A stretch of 64,000 nt of DNA from Streptomyces californicus (GTDB lineage: Bacteria; Actinomycetota; Actinomycetes; Streptomycetales; Streptomycetaceae): contig NZ_JNZZ01000004.1 of assembly GCF_000717645.1 (NCBI RefSeq), positions 1 through 64,000 on the forward strand, written 5' to 3'. Position numbers and translations under genes: made by a program. The notes beneath the pieces were generated by a model, which saw nothing but the letters and a program-made list of their open reading frames with translations, was not told the DNA's origin and made no database searches. Shown piece after piece: positions 52,803-63,604 of this stretch (the first letter of the stretch is position 1; each line of letters starts with the position of its first letter).

Positions 52803-53105
52803 GTGTCCGAACTGCACAAGGAAGTCTCCGAGCTGGAGCGCAAGTCCGCGACCGCGGCCCGTCTCTTCGACATCCGGCGGATCATCGGCGGTCTGTTCGT
52901 GGTCTACGGGGTGATCGTCACCATCGCCGGGCTCAACCCGTCCGACGCCGACCTGAAGAAGGCCGAGGGCGTCCACATCAACCTGTGGACCGGCCTCGCC
53001 ATGCTGGCGCTCGGCCTGTTCTTCCTGGTCTGGATGAAGCTGCGCCCGGCCGAGGCCCCGGCGTCGCCCGAGCAGGACCAGGACCCGGGTCCCGGCGCGG
53101 GCTGA
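52803..53105 (+). CDS. Small two-helix membrane protein of unknown function
   Basis: 100 aa, GTG with GGAGGC at 8 nt. Predicted helices at about 28-45 (IIGGLFVVYGVIVTIAGL) and 61-80 (LWTGLAMLALGLFFLVW); the N terminus is a charged amphipathic segment and the C terminus is Pro/Asp-rich. The gene directly follows the SSS symporter and may encode an accessory subunit. No family recognised. Confidence 0.8.
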   Translation: MSELHKEVSELERKSATAARLFDIRRIIGGLFVVYGVIVTIAGLNPSDADLKKAEGVHINLWTGLAMLALGLFFLVWMKLRPAEAPASPEQDQDPGPGAG

Positions 53106-53114
53106 CCGGCCCGA

Positions 53115-53153
53115 CCGCCGGAGCGGACCCGGCCACCGGGTCCGCTCCGGCGG
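53115..53153. terminator. Strong bidirectional terminator
   Basis: CCGCCGGAGCGGACCC (53115-53130) and GGGTCCGCTCCGGCGG (53138-53153) are perfect 16-bp arms with a 7-nt loop, between the symporter operon and the convergent LuxR gene. Confidence 0.85.
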
Positions 53154-53221
53154 CCCTCACCCGCCCCTTCGGCGCCCCCTCCGGAGCGCCGGGGCCGGAC
53201 GCCCAGCCCGGGGGCCGTGCG

Positions 53222-54025
53222 TCACCCGTCCTGTGCGGGGATGTACGGCCCCCGCGGTGCGGCTCCGTCCGTCGCCGTCCCGGGGGCGTCCGTCGCCGAC
53301 CCCGGGGTCTCCGCCGTCGCGGGGTCTTCCGTCGTCGCGGGGCGGGTCGTCCGGGCGTGGGCCGCCGCGCGTGCCAGCAGGCCCGTACGGGCGGCGAGGG
53401 CGGCCGCCTCCAGCCGGGAGCCGACCCCGAGCTTCATCAGGACCCGCTGGACGTGGGTGCGGGCCGTGCTCGGGGCGATGCCCATGCCGGCCGCGATCAG
53501 CCGGGTGCCCTCGCCCTCGGCGACCCGTACCAGCACCTCGGCCTCGCGCGGGGTGAGCATCCGCAGCAGCCGCCGCCCCTCGTCGTCGGGCTGGACCGCG
53601 GGGTTGAGCAGCTCGGTGAAGGCCCCCCGCAGCAGTTGCGGGGCGATGGCGCACTCCCCCGCCCGCGCCTTGAGCATGGCCCGCTCGACGCCCTCGATCC
53701 GCTCGTCGTGCCGGACGTATCCAACCGCCCCCGCGGCGAACGCGGCGGCGATCCCGCGCGGGCTGGGCACCGGTCCGAGGACAACCACAGCCACTTGGGG
53801 CCGCTCCCGGCCGATGCGCGCGATCGGGTCGAAGGCCCCGGGGGCGGCGGGCGACGCCGTACCGAACAGGCAGACCTCCGGGGCCCTGCTGACCACCAGG
53901 TCCGCCGAACCGGACGTCGGCGCGGCCGCCGCGAGCACCCGGTGCCCGCGCAGTTTCAGCGCCGAGGCGAGTGCCTCGGCGAGCAGACGGTGGTCGTCGA
54001 CCACCATGAGCCGCACGCCGCCCAT
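53222..54025 (-). CDS. LuxR-family regulator with degenerate receiver domain
   Basis: 267 aa, ATG with GGGGGAGAG. N terminus RLMVVDDHRLLAEAL looks like a receiver, but the phospho-acceptor position reads EVCLFGTASP instead of an L-L-D motif and the usual Lys motif reads GYVRHDE, so it probably is not phosphorylated in the usual way. LuxR HTH: LTPREAEVLVRVAEGEGTRL, GMGIAPSTARTHVQRVLMKL. The Thr/Ala/Pro-rich C-terminal tail is about 40 aa. No kinase nearby. May sense a ligand or protein instead (inference). Confidence 0.9.
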   Translation of the reverse strand: MGGVRLMVVDDHRLLAEALASALKLRGHRVLAAAAPTSGSADLVVSRAPEVCLFGTASPAAPGAFDPIARIGRERPQVAVVVLGPVPSPRGIAAAFAAGAVGYVRHDERIEGVERAMLKARAGECAIAPQLLRGAFTELLNPAVQPDDEGRRLLRMLTPREAEVLVRVAEGEGTRLIAAGMGIAPSTARTHVQRVLMKLGVGSRLEAAALAARTGLLARAAAHARTTRPATTEDPATAETPGSATDAPGTATDGAAPRGPYIPAQDG

Positions 54026-54222
54026 CGGTTCTCTCCCCCATGACCTCGGTACGCCCACAGCCCTTGTACGCGCGGCCCCCGGACTCCTGACCCGGCAAGG
54101 TACACGCTTGTTCGACGGTGCGCGGCCCCATCGCGGAAGAAGCCCCCGGAAGTGCCGGATTCTGCGCGGTTCGGGTCCGGTCGGCGGACTGCCGGTGATC
54201 GGTTCGGGGCCGGAAAACGATC

Positions 54223-54255
54223 GGCCCCGCCGGTCGTTGGACGACCGGCGGGGCC
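54223..54255. terminator. Terminator after the PQQ-propeller gene
   Basis: GGCCCCGCCGGTCGT (54223-54237) pairs with ACGACCGGCGGGGCC (54241-54255), perfect 15-bp stem with a 3-nt loop, 53 nt downstream of the stop at 54308. Confidence 0.85.
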
Positions 54256-54307
54256 CGGGGTACGGCTCGGTGGAGCGCTCAGGAAGGGCGCCCGGCGAAG
54301 GCCGTGA

Positions 54308-56236
54308 TCACTCGGCGCGGTAGGCGAGGACGAGGTAGTCCTTGTCATCGGGGTTGGTGGTGCTGGGCTCGCTGACCATCGTCTGCGCCAAGTAGAGCCG
54401 CCCGTCGCCGTAGATCAGCTCGTGCGAGTCGGGGAGGAACTTCTTCTCCGCGCTCCGCACGGCCTCGTCGCTCGGGTTCTCCAACAGCTTGGTCTCCTTG
54501 AAGGTCTCGCCGTCGATGGAGACGACCTGGCCGCCCTTGTCGTACGGCCCCTCCTTGTAGGCGATGACGCTGGTGCCGTCCGCCCGGAGCGGGACCATGG
54601 AGTACCGCTCGCCCGCGTCGGCCCGGCCGCCGAGGAGCTTGCCGGTGGCCAGGTCGAAGGCGACGATCTCGTTGGTGTCGCCGTATTCACTGGCGCCGTC
54701 GTGGCTCTCGGTCGGCAGGTAGAGCCGGTTGTTGGTGACGGCGATGTGGCGGCAGCTCTCGACGTCGGTGCCGGAGCAGCGTGCCCCGTACTTCTCGGCG
54801 TCGGCGGAGATGCGGACGATCAGCTTGCCGGTCGCCGCGTCGATCGAGAAGAAGTCGGAGATGCTGCTGCCGTCGCCCGCGGTGTCACCGACGTCGGCCG
54901 CGGCCACCAGCGGCTTGGTGGAGACGATGGAGGCGAAGTCGACGCCCGCCGGCAGCGCGAACGTGGACTGCGGCGCTCCGGTCGTCGCGTCCAGCATCTG
55001 CACGCTGAGCTGCCGGTTGTCGGACGTGCCGCACGTACGGACCACGGCGAGGGCCTCGCCGCCCGCGTAGCCGCTGTCGTAGCAGCCGTCCGCGCCGACC
55101 TTCGGCTTCCACAGCTCGGCGCCGTCCGCCAGCTTGAAGGCGGCACCGCCCTGGGTGCCGCCCGCGGCGACGGTGGTGCCGCTGAGGGTGACCTCGTCGA
55201 AGGGGGTCGGCCGGTCGCCGCCGGTGGAGGAGGTGACGCTCTTGCTCCACAGGAGCTTGCCGGCGACCAGGTCGACCACGCCGACCTGGTTGCACGCCGG
55301 GTACTTCTTCTCCTTGGACGGCTTCGCCTCCGCGAAGACGATGGCCGCCTTCTGGTCCTCGCTCATGTGCCGGGACGCGCTGCACATCTCGCCGGCCAGC
55401 GGGACGGTCCAGAGCTTGGTGCCCTTGTCGCGGTCGTACGCGTTGATCTCGGCGACGCCGGACTTCACGTACGCCTTGTCCGTGAGCCAGGAGCCCTTGA
55501 CGACGACGGTGTCGCCGACGACCGGCTCCGGGAGCTGGAAGGCGACCTGGGACTTGGTGTTGGCGGGCGCCTTCTCGTCGCCGCCGGCCAGGCCGCCGCC
55601 GCCCTTGCCCTCGCCGCCGGTGGAACCGGCGGAGGACGCCTCGTTCTTGCCGCCCTTGTCGTCACCACCGGTGCTGGAGTAGACGATTCCGGCACCGATG
55701 ATCAGCACCACGGCGACGGCCGCGGCGACGATGATCTGCATCTGGGTGGTGAACTTCTTGCCGCCGGCGGCCGGTTGCGGTGTGCCGTACTGCGGCTGCA
55801 TCGGCTGGGTCGGGTAGCCGTACCCCTGCTGAGCGGGCTGTCGGGGCCCCTGCGGGTAGCCGTACCCGGGCTCGGCCTGCGGGTAGCCGTAGCCGTTGGG
55901 CTGCGGCGCGGGCGGGGTCGGGTAGCCGCCGGCCGAGGGGGCCGGCGGGGCGCCGTAGCCGCCGGCGGGCGGCGTGGGGGGCTGCTGCGGCGGTCCGGCG
56001 GGCGGCTGGGGCTGCCCGGCCGGGGGCTGCTGCGGCTGCTTGCCGAAGGGGTCGGCGGGTGGCGGGGTCGGCTGGCCGAACCCTCCCGGCGGGGGGTCCT
56101 GCGGCGCGCCGAAGCCGCCGGCGGGCGGCGCCGGGGGCGTGTTCGGGGCGCCGGGAGGCGGCGTGCCGGGGGCTCCCTGGGGCGGGTTCGGCGGCTCGTT
56201 GGGCGGCTGCTGCGGTGGCTGGGGCGGCTGGCTCAT
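54308..56236 (-). CDS. Membrane-anchored PQQ-type beta-propeller protein, Pro/Gly-rich N terminus
   Basis: 642 aa. Residues 1-165 are cytoplasmic low-complexity Pro/Gln/Gly/Tyr (GYGYPQ, GGFG). A single helix at about 170-190 (MQIIVAAAVAVVLIIGAGIV) anchors it, followed by Gly/Ser linker and a propeller of about 430 residues with repeated T-G-K-L and YLPTE/VYSS-like blades (DAATGKLIVRI, FDLATGKLLGG). Propeller Trp-docking motifs fit PQQ-like/BamB repeats without cofactor residues being certain. Extracytoplasmic propellers of this kind scaffold or sense wall components; function unknown. Tandem paralogue lies 85 nt upstream. Confidence 0.85.
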   Translation of the reverse strand: MSQPPQPPQQPPNEPPNPPQGAPGTPPPGAPNTPPAPPAGGFGAPQDPPPGGFGQPTPPPADPFGKQPQQPPAGQPQPPAGPPQQPPTPPAGGYGAPPAPSAGGYPTPPAPQPNGYGYPQAEPGYGYPQGPRQPAQQGYGYPTQPMQPQYGTPQPAAGGKKFTTQMQIIVAAAVAVVLIIGAGIVYSSTGGDDKGGKNEASSAGSTGGEGKGGGGLAGGDEKAPANTKSQVAFQLPEPVVGDTVVVKGSWLTDKAYVKSGVAEINAYDRDKGTKLWTVPLAGEMCSASRHMSEDQKAAIVFAEAKPSKEKKYPACNQVGVVDLVAGKLLWSKSVTSSTGGDRPTPFDEVTLSGTTVAAGGTQGGAAFKLADGAELWKPKVGADGCYDSGYAGGEALAVVRTCGTSDNRQLSVQMLDATTGAPQSTFALPAGVDFASIVSTKPLVAAADVGDTAGDGSSISDFFSIDAATGKLIVRISADAEKYGARCSGTDVESCRHIAVTNNRLYLPTESHDGASEYGDTNEIVAFDLATGKLLGGRADAGERYSMVPLRADGTSVIAYKEGPYDKGGQVVSIDGETFKETKLLENPSDEAVRSAEKKFLPDSHELIYGDGRLYLAQTMVSEPSTTNPDDKDYLVLAYRAE

Positions 56237-56321
56237 GGCGTACGTACCTCTGGAAACGAGTGGGCGTGGGGGCGCGTGGGGACGGGAAAAGCGGAGTCCG
56301 GCCGGATGCCGTGGCGGTCGG

Positions 56322-58217
56322 TCACTTGGAGAACACCAGCATCGTCGCCTGCTCCATCTCCTCCTTGTCGTTGCTCGCGCTCACCCGCGTGCTGAAGACG
56401 TAGGAACGGCCGTCCCGGTACAGGATCCTGGACGAGAAGAAGCCGTTCTCGATCCGGCCGGCCGACTCCGGGTGCTGCAGCAGCGTCTTGGGGGTGCCGC
56501 CGGCCTGCGGGAGCGTCATGACGGCTCCGGCCGCGTCGTACTTGGGCTGCATGTAGAGCAGCACGTCGCCGCCCTCCATGCCGAGCGGCTTCAGGACGCG
56601 TTCGGCCGGGGCGGGCGCGTCCCACTTGGGCTTTCCGTTGTTCAGGTCGAAGGCGATGATCTTGTTCGTCCGGGCGGTGCCGCTGGTGTCGTCCTTGGTC
56701 GCCATGTAGAAGGTGTCGGCGTCGGCGGCGACGCCGCTGCACCCGTCGAGCTTCTTGCCGAAGATGGCGAAGTCCCTGCCGCAGTCGGCGGTGAGCGTGT
56801 CGCCCTTGGCGGGGGCGAGCTGGGAGCGGAGCTTGCCGGCGTCGGTGAGCGCGGCGATGGCCCACTGCTTCTTCTTCTCGTGGTCGAGCCGGATCACGAG
56901 CGGAGTGGTCGAGTAGACCTTGCTGATCTCCCAGCCGCGCGGCGGCTGGTAGGTCCACTTGGGCTTGCCCGAGGCCGGGTCCAGCTCCTGGACCTGCTCC
57001 TGCGGGTTCTCGGCGTCACCGGTACGGCAGTTGACCGCGGCGATCAGCTTGGGGCCGCCGGCGAAGGCGTAGGGCTTGCAGTTGCCCGAGGGGTTGCCGA
57101 ACAGTTCCTTGCCGTCGCTGACCCGGTAGGCGTTGGCGTTGCCGGTGCGCCCCACCGCGACGGTGTCGCCGCTGATGGCCAGACCGATGTCCGACAGGAA
57201 GTCCCAGGTGCCGTTCTGCTTGACCGACTTCTTCCAGCCGGGCTTACCGGTGTTGAGGTCGATCATCTGGAGGACCGAGCACTTGGACTTGTCCGTGGTG
57301 CCGTCCTTCACGCCGATGACGATCTTGCCGTCGGCGGTCGGGTCGGTGGGGGCGGCGCACACGTCGGCGGGGAGCGGGATGGTCCACTTCTGCTTGCCGT
57401 CGGCGACCGAGTAACCGGAGACACTGCGGTACATGGCCTTGGCGACCACGTCGCCGGCGAACCAGGGGCCCTGCACGGACGCGCCGTTGCGCGGCACGTC
57501 CACGTCGTTCTTCTGGAGCCAGGCGACCTTCGCCTCGCCCGGCTTGCGCCCGGCGTTGAGGTCGTCGTTCCCCTCGCGCCCGTCGCCGTTGCCGTCGCCC
57601 TCGTCGGGGGTCGCCGACCCGCTGGGGGGCTTGGGGTCGTTGCTGGTGTTGGCGACGGGCTTCTTCGGGTCGTCGTCGCCGCCGCTCAGGAGGAGCCAGG
57701 TGCCGGTGCCGGCGATCAGGACCACGGCGAGGGCCGCCGCGACGACGATGCCGGTCTTGTTCTTGAGGAACCCGCCGCCGGAGCCCGGTCCACCGGGGCC
57801 GGGCGCGCCGGGGTACTGCTGGGTCGGGTAGCCGTAGCCGCCCTGGGGCTGCTGACCGTACGGGCCGGGGGCCGGCTGACCGTAGGGACCGGGGGCCTGC
57901 TGGCCGTACGGGCCGGGGGCCGGCTGACCGTAGGGGCCGGGAGCCTGCTGGCCGTACGGGCCGGGCTGCTGACCGTACGGACCGGGGGCCTGGCCAGGCT
58001 GCTGCGGATAGCCGTAGCCGGGCTGGGTCGGGGGCTGTTGCGGGTAGCCGTACCCCGGGGCGCCGGACGGGGGCGTCTGCGGCGGGGCGGCCGGGGGCTG
58101 CGCGGGCGGCGGCGTCTGCGGCGGCGGGCCCTGGGGCGGCTGAGGAGCTCCGTTCGGCGGCTCCTGCGGAGCCCCGAAGCCTCCCTGCGGCGGTTGCTGG
58201 CTGGGCGGCTGGCTCAT
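56322..58217 (-). CDS. Membrane-anchored PQQ-type beta-propeller protein, paralogue of the next gene
   Basis: 631 aa, ATG with GGGGGA at 9 nt. Same architecture: Pro/Gln/Gly/Tyr-rich N terminus (GPYGQQAP repeats, PPQTPP), one helix at about 140-160 (IVVAAALAVVLIAGTGTWLLL), acidic Gly/Ser linker and a propeller with KQKWTIPLPADVCAAP, DLNTGKPGWKKS and FDLNNGKPKWD blades. The two paralogues share layout and blade motifs but differ clearly in sequence, so the duplication is old. Five 24-nt DNA repeats lie in the N-terminal part. Confidence 0.85.
   Translation of the reverse strand: MSQPPSQQPPQGGFGAPQEPPNGAPQPPQGPPPQTPPPAQPPAAPPQTPPSGAPGYGYPQQPPTQPGYGYPQQPGQAPGPYGQQPGPYGQQAPGPYGQPAPGPYGQQAPGPYGQPAPGPYGQQPQGGYGYPTQQYPGAPGPGGPGSGGGFLKNKTGIVVAAALAVVLIAGTGTWLLLSGGDDDPKKPVANTSNDPKPPSGSATPDEGDGNGDGREGNDDLNAGRKPGEAKVAWLQKNDVDVPRNGASVQGPWFAGDVVAKAMYRSVSGYSVADGKQKWTIPLPADVCAAPTDPTADGKIVIGVKDGTTDKSKCSVLQMIDLNTGKPGWKKSVKQNGTWDFLSDIGLAISGDTVAVGRTGNANAYRVSDGKELFGNPSGNCKPYAFAGGPKLIAAVNCRTGDAENPQEQVQELDPASGKPKWTYQPPRGWEISKVYSTTPLVIRLDHEKKKQWAIAALTDAGKLRSQLAPAKGDTLTADCGRDFAIFGKKLDGCSGVAADADTFYMATKDDTSGTARTNKIIAFDLNNGKPKWDAPAPAERVLKPLGMEGGDVLLYMQPKYDAAGAVMTLPQAGGTPKTLLQHPESAGRIENGFFSSRILYRDGRSYVFSTRVSASNDKEEMEQATMLVFSK
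57852..57992. repeat. 24-bp tandem repeats coding for GPYGQQAP-like units
   Basis: Units begin at 57852, 57876, 57900, 57924, 57948 and, one codon shorter, 57969. Each unit encodes eight residues (P-G-P-Y-G-Q-x-A). They lie in the disordered head of the second PQQ-propeller protein and are likely to vary in copy number. Confidence 0.85.
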
Positions 58218-58612
58218 ATCAGCACGTCCCCCTTCGTGCGGCCCGGTGCTCGATCCGGTCTCCCCCGCATTCCCAAGGAGGTCAATCCCCCTCAGAAAGG
58301 AGCGAATCGGGCATGGATTCCGCGGTGTTACGACAGTCGGGCGGGGCTTCTTTCTACCACCCGCCGCCCACCGGCAGCGGGTTCGGGCCAGCCCCTGTTC
58401 CCAAGGGAGAACCGCCTTGTGATGCCCTCGTTACGCCTCGGCCGGAGGTGATGGGCCATCACTCGGGACGATCGCCGCGCGGGCACCGATTCCGCCCCGA
58501 CACGGCGTACGGCGCCGGAGCGCGGGCGTCCCCGACGTCGTACGCCCGGGGGCGCGGACGCTCCGGACCTCACACGGCGCCGGGGCGCGGGCGCCCCGGC
58601 GCGGCGGGCGCC
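58218..58612. other. Intergenic region between the PQQ and ABC-F genes
   Basis: 395 nt. Right end holds the terminator 58577-58602; left end is the presumed promoter of the PQQ genes. An open frame from 58313 (+) with AAGGAG-like sequence runs on antisense to the ABC-F gene; it is not credible. Nothing else seen. Confidence 0.5.
58577..58602. terminator. Terminator after the ABC-F gene
   Basis: GCGCCGGGGCGC (58577-58588) and GCGCCCCGGCGC (58591-58602) are perfect arms with a 2-nt gap, ending 11 nt from the ABC-F stop at 58613. Confidence 0.7.
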
Positions 58613-60436
<1,824 letters not shown>

Positions 60437-60584
60437 TTCACTCCTGTCCCGGGGGTCCCTGTGGTGAGGACCGACTCGACGTACCAGGGTAGTCGCCGCG
60501 CGGGGTGCGGTAGCGTGCCGCGATCGGCCTCGGGGAGAAGCCCCAGGTCGGAGGGGATTCGAGCACTTCCGGGGTGGGGACTTC

Positions 60585-61307
60585 ATGGTGATGACGCGTG
60601 GCACGGCACGGAGACGGGTCGCGGTGGCGGCGGCCGTGGCGGCGGTGACGCTGGCCGGCTGTTCCTCGTCGCCGGGCGGGGCGGGGGCCGGCGGCGGGGC
60701 GTCGGCCGGGCCGTCGGCGAGCGGCGCGCCCGCGAAGGCGGCGCGGAAGGACGGGGCGGACGGCGCCGGGGCGGCGAAGGCCGTGGCGGAGAAGGGCGGG
60801 CGGCTCGGGGGCGCCGGTTCGGCGTGCGAACTGCCGGTGTCCTTCGACCTCGCCGCCGCGTGGAAGCCGAAGAAGATCGAGGTGGAGCCGGCCGACGAGG
60901 AGAACCCCTTGGCGGAGGCGCTGACCGACCTGACCGAACAGGGCACCGTGCGGATGGCGTGCGAGATCGACGCCAAGCCGGCGGGGAACATCGGCTTCCT
61001 CCGGGTCTGGCGGGGAGACGCCTCCGACCGTGACGACCCCGGCGCGGTGCTGAAGGCGTTCACGGCGGACGACCCGGAGGCCAAGAAGGCCACGTACACG
61101 CGGGTGGAGGCCGGTGGGCTCCCGGCCGCCGAGGTGGAGTACACCGTGTACAGCGAACTCCTGGAGGAGGAGAAGCGGCAGCGTGCCTTCGCCGTCTCGA
61201 CGCCCGACGGGCCGGTGGTGGTGCACCTCGGCGGGATGGACACCGCGGAGCACACCGCGATGCTGCCCGCGTACGAGCTGGCGAAGCGGTCCCTGAAGCT
61301 CGGCTGA
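60585..61307 (+). CDS. Secreted lipoprotein of unknown function
   Basis: 240 aa from ATG 60585 (ATG 60591 also possible; GGGGTGGGGA precedes both). Signal peptide with RRRVAVAAAVAAVTLAGC: lipobox LAGC, Cys at residue 25, so it is probably anchored to the outer face of the membrane. Then a Gly/Ala/Ser-rich linker and a compact C-terminal domain (SACELPVSFDLAAAWKPKK, RMACEIDAKPAGNIGFLRVW, VEYTVYSELLEEEKRQRAF) with two Cys likely paired. Family not recognised; same direction as the following genes. Confidence 0.85.
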   Translation: MVMTRGTARRRVAVAAAVAAVTLAGCSSSPGGAGAGGGASAGPSASGAPAKAARKDGADGAGAAKAVAEKGGRLGGAGSACELPVSFDLAAAWKPKKIEVEPADEENPLAEALTDLTEQGTVRMACEIDAKPAGNIGFLRVWRGDASDRDDPGAVLKAFTADDPEAKKATYTRVEAGGLPAAEVEYTVYSELLEEEKRQRAFAVSTPDGPVVVHLGGMDTAEHTAMLPAYELAKRSLKLG

Positions 61308-61380
61308 CCCGGCTGCCCGACCGGGTGCCGGCGGCCCTGCGGTAACGTGCGCCGACGGTTCGACGGCACCGGGGGGCGGC

Positions 61381-62508
61381 GTGGCGGCAGCGGCATGGGA
61401 ACGGTTCACCCGGCACCGGTGGCTGCCGAAGGCCGCGGCGGCCGTGCTCGCCGCGGCGCTGGCGGCCGGCTTCCTCCTCGTACGGTCCGAGCGGCGCGAC
61501 GCCCGCAACGCCGAGGTGCTGGAGACGGCCTGCGGGGGTGTCCTGCCGCGCGAGGCGGTGCGTGGTCTGCTGCCCGGGGACGAGACCTGGGAGCTGCGCG
61601 ACGACCTGGACCTGACCGGGCCGTCGGGGCGCGGGCCGCGCACCCTGCTGCGGTGCTCGGTGGGGTGGGACGAGTTCTGGGGCGGCGGGTACGGGGATCT
61701 CCGGCTCGCGGCGGTGCCGGTGCTGGACGTTCCGCTGTCGGGCGTACGGCTGAAGGACGTCCTCGCGACGAGGACCGTGAAGGAGCCGCGCTGGGCCACC
61801 GAGCACCTCCGCGCCACCACCCAGGTCACCGCCGACTGCCCGGACGGCCTGGCCGGCTACCCCCGGCCGGTGACCCGCTTCCGCGTCCACGCCTCGCTGT
61901 CCGCCGACGGGGCGGAGGTCGCCGGGGCTGCGGAGGAGCTGAGCGAAGTGGTGGCGGCCGCCGCCGACCACGTACGGGTCCGGGGCGGTTGCGGGGGCCG
62001 GGTGGTGGAGCCCTCGGACGTGCGGCCGCCGGCGCCGGGGCCCGCCGAGGATCCGTACGAGGAGTCCGAGGAGGTCCCGCCGTCCTGCCGCTGGTTCCGG
62101 CCGGGGATGCTCGACGGCGGGGACCCCGACCCCGACGGCGTCACGCACGACGAGGTGGACGCCTGCTCCGTACGCGTCACGCGGGTGAAGCCGGCGAACC
62201 GGCTGGACCACTTTGCCTCGGTGTCGTCGGTGAGCTGGCGGGGCCGCCTGCTGCCCGAGGCGCGCACGGCGTACGGGGCGGAGCTGGCCGCCCTGTCCCG
62301 GGCCCCGGAGCCGGAGGGCGGCGAGAAGTCGTACACGCTGGCCGTCTGGGCCGAGTCCTCGTGCTCGGGGGCCCGGACGCTGAGCCGGGTGGCGGTGGAG
62401 ACGGCCGGGTCCGCCCTCGCCGCCGACCGGGCCGACCGGATCCTCGACGCGTATCTGACCTCGTCCGGCTGCCGTGCGGTGAAGGTCCTCGGAAAGGTGT
62501 GGAAGTGA
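61381..62508 (+). CDS. Membrane-anchored exported protein of unknown function
   Basis: 375 aa, GTG start. One N-terminal helix (AAAAVLAAALAAGFLLV, about 18-34) acts as signal anchor. The exported part starts ARNAEVLETACGGVLPREAVRGLLPG and has several Cys, including LLRCSV, ADCPDG, GGCGG and SSCSGAR. The same start motif recurs in the next gene, and its second half repeats a similar Cys layout (SCRWF). No known family recognised. Stop overlaps the next GTG by 4 nt. Confidence 0.8.
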   Translation: MAAAAWERFTRHRWLPKAAAAVLAAALAAGFLLVRSERRDARNAEVLETACGGVLPREAVRGLLPGDETWELRDDLDLTGPSGRGPRTLLRCSVGWDEFWGGGYGDLRLAAVPVLDVPLSGVRLKDVLATRTVKEPRWATEHLRATTQVTADCPDGLAGYPRPVTRFRVHASLSADGAEVAGAAEELSEVVAAAADHVRVRGGCGGRVVEPSDVRPPAPGPAEDPYEESEEVPPSCRWFRPGMLDGGDPDPDGVTHDEVDACSVRVTRVKPANRLDHFASVSSVSWRGRLLPEARTAYGAELAALSRAPEPEGGEKSYTLAVWAESSCSGARTLSRVAVETAGSALAADRADRILDAYLTSSGCRAVKVLGKVWK

Positions 62509-63569
62509 GCGACGTCCCGTTCCGGCGCAGGCGGTGGGTGCGCCGCACGGCGGCCTGGACCGTGGCCGCGGCCCTGCTGGCGGGAGGGCTCTTCCAGGTC
62601 ACCGGCGGCTACGACTCCTGGCGCGACGACCGGGCGCTGGACTCGGCCTGCGACGGCGACCTGGCGGCCGGGGCGGTGCGGGAGCTGTTCGACGGCGCCT
62701 CCCTCGCCTCGTCGAGCGGCTGGGGCGACCGGGGGCACTGCACGGTCAGCGCGTCGGACGACGACGTGGACGCCGGTCTGGTGCTGTGGACCGGGAGGAC
62801 GGAGCACCTGCCGGGTCTGGAGGACACCGGCGGATTCGACGCACCCCTCGGGCACGGTTGGACCGGTTCGTTCAGGTTCGATCCGGACGGCGAGGACCGC
62901 GACGAGGCGCGGGCCGTCCTGATGCTGAGCTGCGACGAGCGGTCCGGCCGCGGGCAGGTGACCACGGCGGACGCCGACCTCGGCCGGGGCGGTTTCGACG
63001 ACCCGGTCGCGCGGGAGCGGCTCGTCGCGGTCCTCACGGAGACGGCCTCGGCGTACGCCCGGCGCACCGGTTGCGCGGCCCGGACCGGCGGACGGGTGGA
63101 GGGCGTCGGCGTCACGACGACCCTCCGGGACTACAAGCCCGTCGCCGATGCCACGGGGAGCTGCGCGGGCGTGGTGGACGCCAGGACCGCCGCCCGGTGG
63201 GGCGTGCACACGGCGCGGGAGATCACGCGGGACCCGGCCCCCCTGGAGAACTGCGCCCTGGGCGGCCGGAGCGGTACGTTCCTGTACGGCTTCACCGCGT
63301 CCTACGGGCCGTCCGCCCGGGAGGCCCGCCGCCGGCTGGACCACCGCTCGGACGACCACTCCCCCCGCAGGGCGGGCGCCTACGAACTGACCGCCCGCTG
63401 CCCGGGCGCGGCCGGGACCGCCCTGTTCCAGGTGGAGACCCTCCACGACGAGGACGACCCGAAGAGCGCGGCTCCGGACGTGGACCACGAGGGGCTGCGG
63501 GCGGCGCTCCAGCGCTTCGCGGAGCGCTCGGCGAAGAAGCACGGCTGCGGGGCGGTGGAAGGGGTGTAG
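62505..63569 (+). CDS. Membrane-anchored exported protein, relative of the preceding gene
   Basis: 354 aa, GTG overlapping the previous stop (GTGA). N-terminal helix AAWTVAAALLAGGLFQV, then DRALDSACDGDLAAGAVRELFDG, alignable with VLETACGGVLPREAVRGLLPG of the gene before. A second internal copy (SCAGVVDARTAARWGVHTA, then NCALGG) suggests an internal duplication. Cys pairs point to a disulfide-stabilised fold outside the cell. Function unknown; both genes likely work together. Confidence 0.8.
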   Translation: MSDVPFRRRRWVRRTAAWTVAAALLAGGLFQVTGGYDSWRDDRALDSACDGDLAAGAVRELFDGASLASSSGWGDRGHCTVSASDDDVDAGLVLWTGRTEHLPGLEDTGGFDAPLGHGWTGSFRFDPDGEDRDEARAVLMLSCDERSGRGQVTTADADLGRGGFDDPVARERLVAVLTETASAYARRTGCAARTGGRVEGVGVTTTLRDYKPVADATGSCAGVVDARTAARWGVHTAREITRDPAPLENCALGGRSGTFLYGFTASYGPSAREARRRLDHRSDDHSPRRAGAYELTARCPGAAGTALFQVETLHDEDDPKSAAPDVDHEGLRAALQRFAERSAKKHGCGAVEGV

Positions 63570-63604
63570 GTCCGGATTGCCCGTTGCTGCCGGCCTTGAG
63601 GCTC

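Noticed and set aside
57852..57992. Short regular repeats considered as CRISPR-like
   Set aside because: 24-bp contiguous units inside a coding frame, no spacers, no cas genes: protein repeat instead.
58313..58612. Plus-strand frame with an AAGGAG-like site in the PQQ/ABC-F spacer
   Set aside because: Runs without stop into the antisense of the ABC-F gene and looks like shadow sequence.
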